This document shows positions 35,639-46,364 of a DNA stretch of 64,000 bases, in pieces. Within the stretch, counting starts at the first letter, position 1. Each line of letters begins with the position of its first letter. Both the position numbers and the translations under genes were made by a program. The notes under the pieces were generated by a model. The model was not told where the DNA came from. It made no database searches and saw nothing but the letters and a program-made list of their open reading frames with translations. The stretch covers positions 17,921,845 through 17,985,844 of the forward strand of contig OZ020524.1 in the NCBI GenBank assembly GCA_963971425.1, in the 5' to 3' direction. Source of the DNA: Bryoerythrophyllum caledonicum (lineage: Eukaryota; Streptophyta; Bryopsida; Pottiales; Pottiaceae).

Positions 35639-35878
35639 ATGGGAGTGGCGCTGGATAGGATCACGTTGTGGACCTTGGAGGGGGATTTTGTTGATCCAGA
35701 ATACTTCGGGAAAGTGGACATTGGAGGCGCGTCGACGTTGGGAGCATTGCGCGTTACGTTGGAGAGCAATGACGTTCTGGAATGGCCATTTGAGTTTTGG
35801 GACATGGAGGATAAGCGGCGTGTGAGGAAGAAATTGGAGTGCCTCAACGCGTTCTCCAAGGATGTGTACGTGATTTAG
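35639..35878 (+). CDS. N-terminal segment of the large gene, ended by TAG
   Basis: This is a 79-codon frame starting MGVALDRITLW and ending KDVYVI at the TAG. It is in the same frame as the 960-codon ORF, with 23 open codons between the stop and the next ATG. The segment has a compact alpha/beta look (PFEFWDMEDKRRVRKK) but I recognise no family. A single C-to-T change from CAG would explain the stop. If the stop is real, translation of the main ORF would need the ATG at 35948. Confidence 0.5.
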   Translation: MGVALDRITLWTLEGDFVDPEYFGKVDIGGASTLGALRVTLESNDVLEWPFEFWDMEDKRRVRKKLECLNAFSKDVYVI

Positions 35879-38800
35879 GCGAAGGAGGACCTGAATGAGG
35901 GCAACAAACGGAGGCGGCTTCGAGATGGATCTTTCACCGTCACCGCCGTGGAGATCCCCCCTCTCTCAGACAATAGCCTTGACGTTCAAGAGGACGTTGC
36001 GACTGCAGCCTCCTTGCCCGCTGGGTCATCGAGAGTGAGTGCAATCGCAGACTCCGCCGAGGTCACAGATACTCCACTGAAATCAACCCTCTTACCATTG
36101 GACGTCATGGATCGATACTTGGAGAGGGCGAAGAAGTTACGAGCGGAGTTACAGAAGGTGGCCATGTCTGATCACGAGTGGTGGTTGAAGTCGTTTGATT
36201 TGAATGGCGCTGGAGTTGTGAAGCTTTGGTGTGGCGAGTGCAAGAAGGACTGCGGTGGTGGCAGCAAAGACCACACGAAAGCGCAGATTGATAACTTGTT
36301 CAATAACTTCAAGAGATCACACATCATGAGCATAGCCCATGTGCGTAATTTTTGTGCTGCGAAGAATGTGAACTTCGATGACCACCCGCAATCTGAGGCT
36401 AAGAATGGGAGGTCACTGACTCTCACTCCACATGACTATAAGAGGATGATCGATGAAGGTGTTCAGATAGTGGAAGATGTGAACAGCAGCCTCCCTGATG
36501 ATCACAAGAAATTCACCATATTGGGGAATTTGACAGCAGATGATACCAGATGTTACTGGTTTAAGGTTAAATGCCCGTATTGTAGGGAGATGATGGTCCT
36601 GTGCCCACCAAAGAAGACATTGGAGGTGAATCTTCGAAGTCACATTGCAGGTCCCAAACATCTGAAGGCAGTTCAGAATGCTGTACAGATTGCTAGCGAG
36701 CCAACAAGGTCAGGTCGACCGGGGCGGCCATCTAGGTCAAGCACCTCGAGCTCGCACTCCAATCAGGTTGACTTGCACAGTTGGTTTAGAACGGCTTCAT
36801 CAAACACCACGGGAGGTACGAGTCATCCCGTTGATAGAAATTGCCTTGCTACCCTCATGTGTTATGGATACCGTGGTCCAACTGTTGAGTATGGTGGGAA
36901 TGTGTATGCTGTGAATGCCTTGGTGAATGATCCCCACTCAGGTGCTGATTGGTACCCCGAACCTCATCTCATTGCAGCCATAGAAATGCAGAATGAAGTA
37001 GTCCATGTGAGTGGGTCTTTCCGCCATAGACAGTGTAACCAGTTGTCAGTATCTCTACAGCCTTTCCCAGATCTAACTTGCTCCATGTGTGCCCAGATAC
37101 CACGTCAAAATGATTTCAGAATGAGAGTCAGAAGAGAGGACCAGGCATCCGTAAAGAGGGGCCACAGAACCACAGCAAGAGGGATACGGTTAGGGTATTT
37201 GTCTGTGTTGGAAGTGTCAAAACATGCGAGGGAGTTGTCCAGAAAATATCGATTAGAGAAGCTGCATTATTGGCATGCTAAGACAAGGATTGTTCAATTA
37301 AAAGCCAAAAGACCAACCTTGCGTGAGAGTGCCATTAATGCATCATCAGACAATAATCTCATGAAGTTCTGTAACAACATAATTAGTGCACATAGAATAG
37401 GGGCATTTGGTGGGAAACCTGGATTATGGAATTTCATGAAAGACGTAGCTCAAAATCTCAATAGAAAGGATGAGGGGCATCGCTTCAGTGAAAACACAAA
37501 ATGTTTTTCACAAGCGATGAAGATCTATGGAGGTCGGCGTCTAACTGATTTGTTTTCATTGAATTTTGCTGGTCCTAGTTATGACACTATTCGCAGGGAG
37601 TCTAGAAAAGGAGTTCAGTTCATTTCAGGGGAACATGCTGAAATATTCCAGTCCATTGCTAGCATCTACACCGATGCTAAGGCTGCTGTTGGGATTACTG
37701 GCCCCGTCCCTGTTTTACTTGCCGAAGACGAAACGAAGGTGAGGGGTCGAGTTTCCTGGGACGCCAGGTGGGATACGCTGGTGGGATTCTGTGGCCCAAA
37801 AGAATGTCACACTTGCTCACCACACTATAAGCCTAGTGTTGGAGTTGGTGAGGAAGGATACAATAATATGGTCGATGCGTTTAGGACTAACAAGATTGGC
37901 GGTTTTGCAAGAGTAATTGTTGTCAACCCTATGCATGATGCACTCCCTCGTTTAGTTTTAGTTGCTTCATGCACTTGCTGTTGTTTTGATGCAAGTTGGG
38001 TTCGAAGTCAATGGAATAGGATTGATGAGTTGTGGAATACTCACTGTTATGCTGATGTGGGTCCTATTATAGGACATGCTAGTGATGGGGACTCTCGGAG
38101 AAGGCAGTTAATGCTGGCTGATTATAGAGGTTTAGGGGGGTCAAGGTTATCTGTGGATTGGGAGGGCTGGGTATTTTCTGCTAACCTGAACTTAGAGGGA
38201 GAAGCAACCGGCTTGCATGATCAGGACTACATACATAATGGTAAGAAATTGTTGAATCCCATTGATAGCAATGTCCGTACCTTGAGATTAGGAGGTGATT
38301 TTGCTCTTCACCAGCAGATTTGTCAAGTGTTAAACCGGTTTACAGTGGATGAGCACGGGTTGCTCCAAGAAGATTATGATAGAAAGGATCGTCAGAATTG
38401 GGCTAGCGCTCAGAGATTGTGTTCTCAGAAGGTGAGAGATTGTCTGAGGGCGCTCCGTCTGTCCACTGATTTGCACCGTGAACGCACTCTAGGGACTGAG
38501 ATGTATTTAGAGATATGTGCTGACTACATCGATATCTTTTTGTCTCCACGTCACGACCTGCGCGCTCGGATTGTGAAGGCTGCTAAGGTTTCTTTTTTTT
38601 TCAGAATCTGGAAATTATGGATGAAGCACGGCAACCACGGGGTATTAGGGAATACAGAACACTCTGATCCCAAACTTAACTTTGTTAGTCAACAGTGTTT
38701 TCTTGACATTCAGTTGTCATGTCATTTTGTTGTGCTCTTAATCTGCCACTTCCGTGACAAATATCCGCATCTTACTGTGCCATTCCACTTAACTGGAAGT

Positions 38801-40110
38801 GATTCGTGCGAGATTTTTTTTCCAAGGTAGGGGGCATGGTAGGTATGGAGAGGGCGTATGATTTTCAAGAATTAGTGAGCTGTGCCAACACCGTTAACCA
38901 TCTGTCCCAGATTGAGTATGGAGGGAACGAGATCAAATTTGGGAGGGCACACAACAAGATGAAGAACATTTGGGCGAAGTTGCACAAACTGCAAGAAGAT
39001 GAGACGGTGCCAGATCTAGGTGACTATACGGCCGTGTCTAGCAATGAGTGTGTTGTGCAGGCATTGAAGGAGGGTTTGAGAGATGCACAAAGGATGATCA
39101 ATTCCTTGAATATGGCCCCAAATCCACAAGCAACTGCGAAGCATATTAGGACCTGGTTTGATAAACCATGGGTAGTGGAGCTTGCAGACAAGTCGTCATT
39201 TGCTTGGGCAGCGTCGTCCAAGCCTGTACGTGGGGAAGATGGCGACATGGAGGTGCTGCGTGAGGATTTAGCTGCTGAAGAGCAACAGAACCACCTGACG
39301 AACACCACGGCAGGAGAGCATGTGGAGGAGGAGCTGGTCGATGACGGAGTTCCAGCACTCTCAGTTGCGGAGAGTGAAACACGGCATTGCATATCAGAGA
39401 TGTTGAGCAACCACGAGGACCATGTTCAGGCAATACCTGTTCCTGCAAAAGTGGAAGCTTTCGTGGAATTCAGTGGTAACATAATATTCAAGTCAACTTT
39501 GGTGGGGCAACTTAACGGTAACCCATTTCTTTCCAAAGACAGGTTGACTCGTGTTAAGAACTCTTTGTATTTTAACAATAGCGATGATTATCTTGGTGCT
39601 GCTCGTTGTGCCAATACGTGTTTTGTGGGAATTGGATCCGACGTTGGTACGTATTTTGTACAACGCACTACGATTAGTAGGCCGTCCACAGTGACAACAG
39701 CAAAGAGGAGAGGTGGGCGAGCTGGGAAGAGGGGTTACCCTGCTTCAACCATCCAAGGCGTGGACGAGGGCACTTGGTGGGTTGGTCGCATACAGAAAAT
39801 GCGAAAGCGAGTTGGCGGCACCTTGTGGGGGTCGTTGAAGCAGCCCGTAGACCTAGCAAACCGTGAGGTGAGTAGAGGGAAGAAGTCTAACCCCGTTTCT
39901 AGTATTGAAGTTATCCTACATTACTACGCACGAGCACCTGGTTCATATAAGTTTAAGTACAATGTAACTGATTCTAAATGGATTAGCCTTGAGTCAATAA
40001 TCACAAATGTTACTCTCACTTACAACTGTGGAAGTCAAGTGTATAGCCTGGACAGGGGTGATGCAGAAAACCTGAATGATTATGTGTCAAACAATAGGTC
40101 TGATCCGTAG
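35639..40110 (+). pseudogene. Giant zinc-finger and DDE-like transposase family gene (one stop, one frameshift)
   Basis: One reading frame runs from ATG 35639 through an in-frame TAG at 35876, continues open to 38830, then shifts by one base in an 8-T run (38814-38821) and continues to 40110. It would encode about 1,490 residues. From the ATG at 35948 (numbering here) there are two zinc-finger-like blocks. The first is Cys95, Cys98, Cys102 with later His. The second is Cys209-x2-Cys212-x19-His232-x5-His238. A Ser-rich GRPGRPSRSS linker follows. The core has LAEDETKVRG (Asp594), a GFCG motif and GHASDGDSRRRQ (Asp713). It continues with HDQDYIHNGKKL (Asp760, His763), DRQNW (Asp814) and SCEIFF (Glu955). 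This layout resembles P-element/KDZ-like RNase H-fold transposases. The C-terminal part (39720-40080) has a WWVGRIQKM segment that could be a BAH-like module. Catalytic assignments and superfamily are inference. Confidence 0.6.
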
Positions 40111-40489
40111 AAGTTTCAGTATTTATTGAGGCCGATGCATGTATGATTTTGGTGGTGGTCAAAATGCCAAATCTGGTTGGAACCCTTGCCTAAATGGCCC
40201 AACAGAACTAGTCCTAATCCCCCTTACCTAGTCTAAACCCTTGTGCTAAACCCCTTGCTTGTTTAAGGGATGGTTGACTGGTTGTGGTGCTAATTTCTTC
40301 TCCCGGTGCTAACCCCTTACTCCTTAACCTCTTACCTGCTTGTTATTCCTTTACCTGATTATGAGATGGTTGTGGTGATAACAAGCTTTGGCTTGGGAGG
40401 GCCTAAATCCTAAACCCTAATACCTACTTAAGGGATGGCTGTGCTTGGGAGGGCTGTTGCGCATAAAACCGCTTGTTTGTCGTAGAGAT
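40111..40489. other. Spacer between the two element genes
   Basis: This non-coding spacer has repeated CTAA(A)CCC and CCTTACCT-type words, probably the 3' UTR of the large gene plus the upstream region of the small one. Confidence 0.4.
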
Positions 40490-40870
40490 CGCACTCTCTC
40501 GCTCGTTGTTGCTCTCGCCTTGAATTGTTGTCGGTCTCGCTTGTTCCTGCGCTCGCTTCCCATTTGCTCTCGGTCTCGCTTGTTCCTGCTCTCGCTTGTC
40601 GATCCTTTGCTCTCGCTTGTCAGTCGCTGTGGGTCTCGCTTCTCATTTCCTGTCGGTCTCGCTTGTTCCTGCGCTCGCTTCCCATTTCCTGTCGGTCTCG
40701 TTTCTTCCTGCGCTCGCTTCCCATTTGCTCTCGCTCTCGTTTGTTCCTGCTCTCGCTTGTCATCAGCTGTCGGTCTCGCTTGTTCCTTAAACCGCAAGTC
40801 ATCTGCTGTCGGTCTCGCTTGTTCCTACGCTCGCTTTTCATTTGCTCTCGGTCTACTCTCGCCTTCATCT
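40490..40870 (+). repeat. Pyrimidine-rich TCTCGCTTGTTCCTG repeat array upstream of the small gene
   Basis: Tandem, irregular units of about 20 and 40 bp are built from GGTCTCGCTTGTTCCTG, CGCTCGCTTCCCATTT and GCTCTCGCTTGT. The array is repeat-translated in all frames on both strands, giving spurious long ORFs. It ends about 30 bp before the ATG at 40901. It differs in word content from the 35.2-35.5 kb array but has the same position, length and pyrimidine bias. Confidence 0.75.
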
Positions 40871-40900
40871 GCTCTCGCTCGTGCTTGGCGGCCTATCGAC

Positions 40901-41413
40901 ATGGAGAACCCTGCAGGAGCATGGGAATTGGTGCAGGTTTTTGGCGCGTGGGTGGCGGATCATTCCGCCATCCCTGAGGATGGTTGGGAGTGGGTGGGCC
41001 GAATGCACGAGGATCGTGCTGCTTTTTTGCAGGTTTTCTCGACAGTGGCGACGTTGTCGAAGGGAACGAAAGAGCTGCTGGAGACGGCAGGTCCGATTCC
41101 AGCGGCTGCATTGCGACTGGCGCTTCATGATTTTGCAGGCTTCCCTGGAGGTCCTTGCTGGAGCAGGCGAAGGAATAACAAATTTGTTCTTGGACATATC
41201 GATGAGGCCGTCTCGCTCTTCCGCAAATCCTGGACTTTCGAGCGCAGTTTTCCGTTGGAGTTTCGTTCTAAACCCCTTGAAGAGTTGCATGTGAAGGATC
41301 TCGACCTCCTTCGTAGCATGCTTCGACGCAGCTACTGCTTGGGGGCTACCCTACAACGAGGCGATGGATCCATGGGCGATCCTTGCATCTGGGTTACACC
41401 CGCAACTCGATGA
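40901..41413 (+). CDS. 170-aa protein of unknown function, partner gene in the 7.4-kb unit
   Basis: The open frame starts MENPAGAWELVQ directly after the pyrimidine array and ends at TGA 41411-41413. The product is Trp-, Leu- and Arg-rich, probably helical, with no signal peptide or membrane segment. Landmarks are DGWEWVGRMHEDR, LHDFAGFPGGPCWSRR and SMLRRSYCLG. I do not recognise a family. A donor-like AAG|GTAAG follows the stop by one base, with an acceptor TTTGCAG near 41529, so either a 3' UTR intron or an alternative C-terminus is possible. Its place inside the unit suggests an accessory factor, which is inference. Confidence 0.55.
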   Translation: MENPAGAWELVQVFGAWVADHSAIPEDGWEWVGRMHEDRAAFLQVFSTVATLSKGTKELLETAGPIPAAALRLALHDFAGFPGGPCWSRRRNNKFVLGHIDEAVSLFRKSWTFERSFPLEFRSKPLEELHVKDLDLLRSMLRRSYCLGATLQRGDGSMGDPCIWVTPATR

Positions 41414-41414
41414 A

Positions 41415-41981
41415 GGTAAGTTTTCCTGATCCTTTTTGGCTTACAGTTTGCTTTTGCTTCGTTGTTTTTTTTTGTTTTGCATCCTTGGTTCACGCTGTTT
41501 TTCTGATGCTTGTTTTTCTGTGTTTGCAGGTTCATGTTTAGCAGCAGTTTGCAGCAGTTTGCAGAAACTCAAAGGATTTTTTTGCACACACAAGTGTTTC
41601 CCATGCATGGATTTCAGTTTCTATACTTCGCTGCCTAATACATGGCAGCAATTTTCAATATTTGTACTTTGTTTCACAGTGTTTATAAACACCTAAACCG
41701 CTTCACTTGTCACTGTTTTGCAAACACACACCCATGTATACTTCACTGCAAGCAATTTCATGTATGTGCACATGTCCCAACTTCAAGTGTATGTGTAACA
41801 CTAATTTCGTAAATTTTGTAAGTTGTATTTTAAATGAAGATAGCCTACATTTAATTAGTGCAAAAAAAAATGTATAATGAAAGATAGGGTATATGAAATT
41901 AACCAAATTTTGAAATTTAGGTAAAGATAGGGCTATATTAATTCACAGAATTTACCTACATAGCCCCCCTTTAATGAGGGC
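41415..41981. other. 3' part of the 7.4-kb unit
   Basis: A probable 3' UTR intron (donor at 41416, acceptor near 41529) is followed by AT-rich DNA. Repeated GATAGGG-like words near 41884 and 41928 mirror TAGGGT words inside the left end (34688-34790), which suggests subterminal repeats. Confidence 0.4.
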
Positions 41982-42335
41982 TTGATCGCACGTGATGTCG
42001 CAATTTACCATTGAGTGCCCCCCCCTGCACCGACCTTTTGACCTATTTAGTAGCAATCCCGTACGATAACGGTATCTTTACGCTCAAACCCTCCATTGCT
42101 GGAAAGTGGTAGCCCCTTCCACCACCCCTGCTCAAACTCTGGCCACAAGCACCACAAGATGCACTTTGTAAGTGGCCACTATCGGTGGAAGAACAACAAA
42201 AAATTCTCGGCACCAAAGCCCCTATCACCATACCCAATGTAGATGCGCCAAAGACCTCTTAGGAGCCCACCGGCAACGACATCTTGTTATTTGACGATGA
42301 GTCATTGAGACCCCCCTCAGACCAATCCAACTCCC

Positions 42336-44620
42336 ATGATAGAACAACTAACCTTAGCAACGTTTAACGTCAAAAGCTTTGGCCATGACATGTCCGGTGT
42401 TAGAAAACGACGCAAAATGAAGGACTTCTTTAGTCACTTAAACCCCAAACCCAACATTATGTTCATTCAAGAGCACAAGTTTACATTATAAAAATGTCAC
42501 CCCCGTCTGAAACAAATGGCTTTCCTTTGCGGCGGTGTTCTTTGAAACGAGGCGGAGTATTCAGTTGCCAAGGATAGCCTTAGAGGCGGCACTTGCATCG
42601 CCCTCTCATCCCAGCTCTCACCAATAGTGAAGAACCACGTCGTAATTGTTCCCGGCCGTGCTCAATATATAACACTACAAGTAGCTCTAGACTTAGTAAT
42701 AGGCCTAACCAATGTCTTAGGCCTACAATTCCACAAGCTGTTGGGTGCACCTATGAAATGCAATCAAAGAATTTTCCTTACCCGCCCCCGAATGGATTTT
42801 AGCAAGAGATTTTAACATGATAGAGGATCTAGATGATAAGATAGGAGGCAAAGTCACATCCTGTCAAGGACACATGGAAACCCTTGCGTGGAACTCTCTT
42901 CTGCTACACCTCCAACTCCAGAATGTGTATTATTTAGATGAAATTAGGAAACTCACCTAGAAACACTTTAATTGGGATAACCAAAGGAAGGGAACAGAGG
43001 CAATATTCTCCCGGCTAGACCGCTGCTACATGAGCCACCGTCTCCGCACAATTGGCAGACAATTTGGCGTACGGCGCTCCACTCTCCACTTGTCAGACCA
43101 TTCCCATGTCTTCCTCAAGCTGCGCCGCATCAGAATCCGCTTGAAAATGACAAAAGCTTTCAACAAATCCCTCCTGAAAACATACACCGGTCATGAATTA
43201 CTACTTAAGGCATGGAAGGATGGGATGAATGCTAGCCCTACATTGTTCCTCAATTCATGTGTGGCAGCTGCTGTAGCAGTCAAGCAATGCAACAACAATG
43301 AAACTTGACGTCTCGGCCACAAGCAAAAAGTAGACTTTGAGTCCCAATTCTAGGATGTGTATGCAAGTGAATTAGAGCTTCACAACGACTGGTCCGACAT
43401 TAAAGCTAGACACAGATTAGACTATGCACAAGCACGACTACACAACATTTGTCAGCAATGATGGAAAAGAAATACAACCACCACACAACACTATGGGCAC
43501 GAATTGGTTACAAATGCAATAAAAAGTTATTTGATTATCAAGATGGCTGACGGAAACCCGTGGTTATCCAAGAGCTCACCGAGGGCCTCAAGGTCCTTTC
43601 TCAACAAGGCAACATGCACTAATATGTAAATCAATACTATAAACAACTGTATACAGCTGAACCCATGATACCGGCCATACGCCAAACTAGAGGCCTAGTG
43701 CTAATTGCCTCACCAGTGTGGAGAAAGTGGTCACCAATGATGCAAACCAACACTTCTCAGCTCCAATACACCTTTCAGAGCTTTGGGACCCAGTCCTTGC
43801 CTTGCCCTTGAATAAAGCCCTTGGCATTGATGGAGTCCCTTTGGAGTTCTTTTAAATTAGATAATATTGAGCTGGTCTTCTTGTAGTTTGTCACATAGAC
43901 TTTGGATTAGCAGTTTCTCTCCGTAGACCTATATACTCTAAACAAGGTGACACTAGTGACCACGCAATTGACCAACTACGGCCCCATTTTTCTATAGGAA
44001 TGGTCTATAAAATTGTGGCCAAAATCTTTGCCACGAGAATGATGCTTTACCTCTTGGATTGGATCCAGCCTTCACAATTAGCCTTTGTGAAGGGCCACAA
44101 CATCTTTGACAATGTCTTTCTAGCAATAGAGGCAATGGACTACACAGTGGAAAGTGAGTAGGGACTTACTCATGATCCTTGTGGACTTCCAGAAGGCTTA
44201 CGACAAGGTCAGCAGGTCCTTTTTGGAGGAGACCATGGCTGCCATGGGCTTTTTTGAGACCTAGATAATGCGTGTCAACATGCTCTACACCAACACATAC
44301 ACATTTGTCATCCTAAATGGCGTAGCTGAGGAAACATTCCAATCAGAACGGTTAGTGAGAAGGGATGTCCCCTTGCTCCTTACCTCTTTCTACTCGTAGC
44401 AAAAGTATTTGCAAGCATGTTAGATGACTCAAATAGAGGGATTCAAGGCTTTCACCTACTTGATGGCTCCAGCTGCTTCCATCTTATGTTTGTGGACGAT
44501 GCCAACCTCTTGAGGACCGTGACCGCAAAGTCATCATGATGATTACCAAGCAATTGTCAATCTAGAGCCCCTGTTGCAAATTGTTGGGTCAATATTCCTC
44601 CGGAAGGCACTCAATTGTCA
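42336..44620 (+). pseudogene. L1-like LINE ORF2: AP endonuclease and reverse transcriptase, broken
   Basis: It starts at ATG 42336 (MIEQLTLATFNVKSFGHD), the usual beginning of a plant L1 endonuclease. IMFIQEHK, ARDFNMIEDLDDK, WDNQRKGTEA, SRLDRC and LSDHSHV follow in changing frames, covering all parts of the endonuclease fold. The RT begins near 43740 (ALPLNKALGIDGVPLEFF), passes VYKIVAKIFATRM, PSQLAFVKGHNIFDNV and KGCPLAPYLF, and reaches the active-site box FVDDANLL at 44488. Many stops and frameshifts are present. Sequence after about 44620 no longer follows the LINE clearly. Region 42000-42335 upstream is probably the end of ORF1. Confidence 0.8.
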
Positions 44621-46360
44621 TTAAATGCTTCCAAAGTAAACCGCTCGAGTGTTGTTCCCACGGAGATCTATTGTTCCTTTCTGAGTATACTACAAAAACT
44701 AAAACCACCAAACGCCACTCCACATGTGAGCTTTTTTAATTCATTCTTTTACTCAAAATCCGGATCTTACCGGATTCCGGATGTCTTACAATATTTTCCG
44801 AAACTAATTTCCGGACAACTGAAAGGGAGTGTTATTTATCTCTGTTCTTCCTCAGAGAGTTTTTTGGACGGTTTAAACAAGTGACCGGAAGGCCACTTAT
44901 CCTGTTTGTATAAGTGGCTGAATTCCCCACTACCCCGTAACTTAAAGTGGCTCGACATCCACTCTTCCTACTTCGCTAACCGGTGGATGATTGTTGCTAC
45001 TGAACCAACACTCTCATAACATATGGATGGCTATCCGGACGCGGTCATGCAAACGACAAAATAACATCCTTAGGTAACCTCAAGCTTTGTGGTCAATCTC
45101 CTTTTTCCAAGGTAGTCTAAAGCGAACTCGAACCGGGACAACTTCCTCGACTATTCATAGATTTTAGAGGGCCGTGGTCAATCTCTGTGGTCCATAGTGA
45201 AAACTGCCCCATATATTTGATGAAAAATCAGAGCACACAATAGAATATATATTGGGGTTGATTCTACAATCATAGGCTCATCCTTTAAGGATTAAGTTAT
45301 AGTGTTCATTTAGAAGAAGGTTTCTCCACCTCGTTAACTTAGCTTGACATTTACTACTATATGCCTTGATGTATAACATACTCTATAATTCAACTTGTTT
45401 ACAATTAATTTGAGTTACATTGAGAGGCAACAAAGAGGATCCACATCCGCTCCATGGCCCCGGTCACGATGAGAGGTCAAGGTAAGGGGATTTCAATCCG
45501 AACGGGGGGTTTCAGGCAAGGAGAGGAATTTTGAGCCAAACAAAGGTTGTTCTTGGTAAGGACCCCACCGCCATCTCGTCAACAACATGGTCATATATCC
45601 TGCGGCGCTTTCTTGTTAGCGACACTACTGGGTGTCTTGTTAGTGACATTGTCACAATTTTTTGCGATATCATGATCTCGTCAGCAACATCTGAAGAAAT
45701 ATTTTAAATTTTTAAAAAAAAATTAAATTTTTTAATTTATTAAAATTAATTAATTTTTTGCAAAATACAACCAATGACGATATCTTGGGCGGCTAACCCT
45801 GGGCGACTACGCCCCAACAGTTAAAGAGGCGGGAGCTCGGCTAGAGGTTGCTCAACATCTCTGGCCGTGCCCGCAGTTGCCTAGTATGCCTCTCGTGCGG
45901 CCCACTTCCGAAGCCATCCGTCGGGTTTGCAGTCCGGTAGGAATGCTTTAATAATAAATGTCTAGCCACACCTACTACCATAGCTAGTGTAGTTGATGTA
46001 TTGGCAATTTGCAGTTATGATTGCAGCTATAACCCATGAGAGAATTTCATAGCTAATAACCAAAGTGCCAACCATTTCATTTGGGTTGCATACCTCTCTA
46101 CATTGTGATCCAATGAATTATGATAATTTAAAACCATTTTAAAATATTTTGTATGTTGGATAATTTTGAGGTTTTTATTTGTGAACATGCTACTATTTCT
46201 TTGTTCTTTTTTCTTTTTTCTATATATTTTTTATTCATATTTGTTGCATTTTACAACCCATGAAGAAAGTAGGGATTATATGTCCGGGATTGAAACCGCC
46301 AACCCACGGGTTACTGTTCCATTTTTATGCAAACGAATTGCTTGTGAAATGTGGTGATGA
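44621..46360. other. Unassigned DNA between two LINE parts
   Basis: There is no gene. TCCGGA/CCGGA words recur between 44755 and 45060. Positions 45690-45765 are almost pure A/T with an AATTAATTAATTTTTT end. A pyrimidine run is at 46198-46230. Confidence 0.4.
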
Positions 46361-46364
46361 TTTT

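Larger units (their letters stand above)
34622..41991 (+). mobile_element. Candidate 7.4-kb two-gene DNA transposon with short TIRs
   Basis: The left edge GTGCGATCAA (34622-34631) is the exact reverse complement of the right edge TTGATCGCAC (41982-41991). Further weaker matches (AAGGGG and CTATG-like blocks) follow inward, giving imperfect TIRs of about 35 bp. LINE sequence lies on both sides. Inside are a very large zinc-finger/DDE-like gene (35639-40110) and a 170-codon ORF (40901-41413), each preceded by a pyrimidine-rich repeat array. I could not see a clear target-site duplication, so the ends are provisional. The gene content and the interruption of a LINE support mobility. Confidence 0.55.

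Noticed and set aside
35153..35825. Long Cys/Phe/Leu-rich open frames over the first repeat array
   Set aside because: They are translations of the TTTCCTGCTCCTG array and exist in more than one frame; not evidence of a membrane protein.
38589..38608. GGTTTCTTTTTTTTTCAG looks like a splice acceptor, with a GT only about 20 bases before
   Set aside because: An intron of that size is not credible in plants and the frame is open and motif-consistent (AAKVSFFFRIWKLW) when read straight through.
40417..40977. Long Arg/Lys- or Ser/Leu-rich frames on both strands over the second repeat array
   Set aside because: They reflect the repeat units only. The credible coding start is the ATG at 40901 after the array.
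34615..42000. Target-site duplication at the ends of the 7.4-kb unit
   Set aside because: The bases outside the two GTGCGATCAA ends (AGTTTTAT and GTGATGTC) do not match, so no duplication is claimed.
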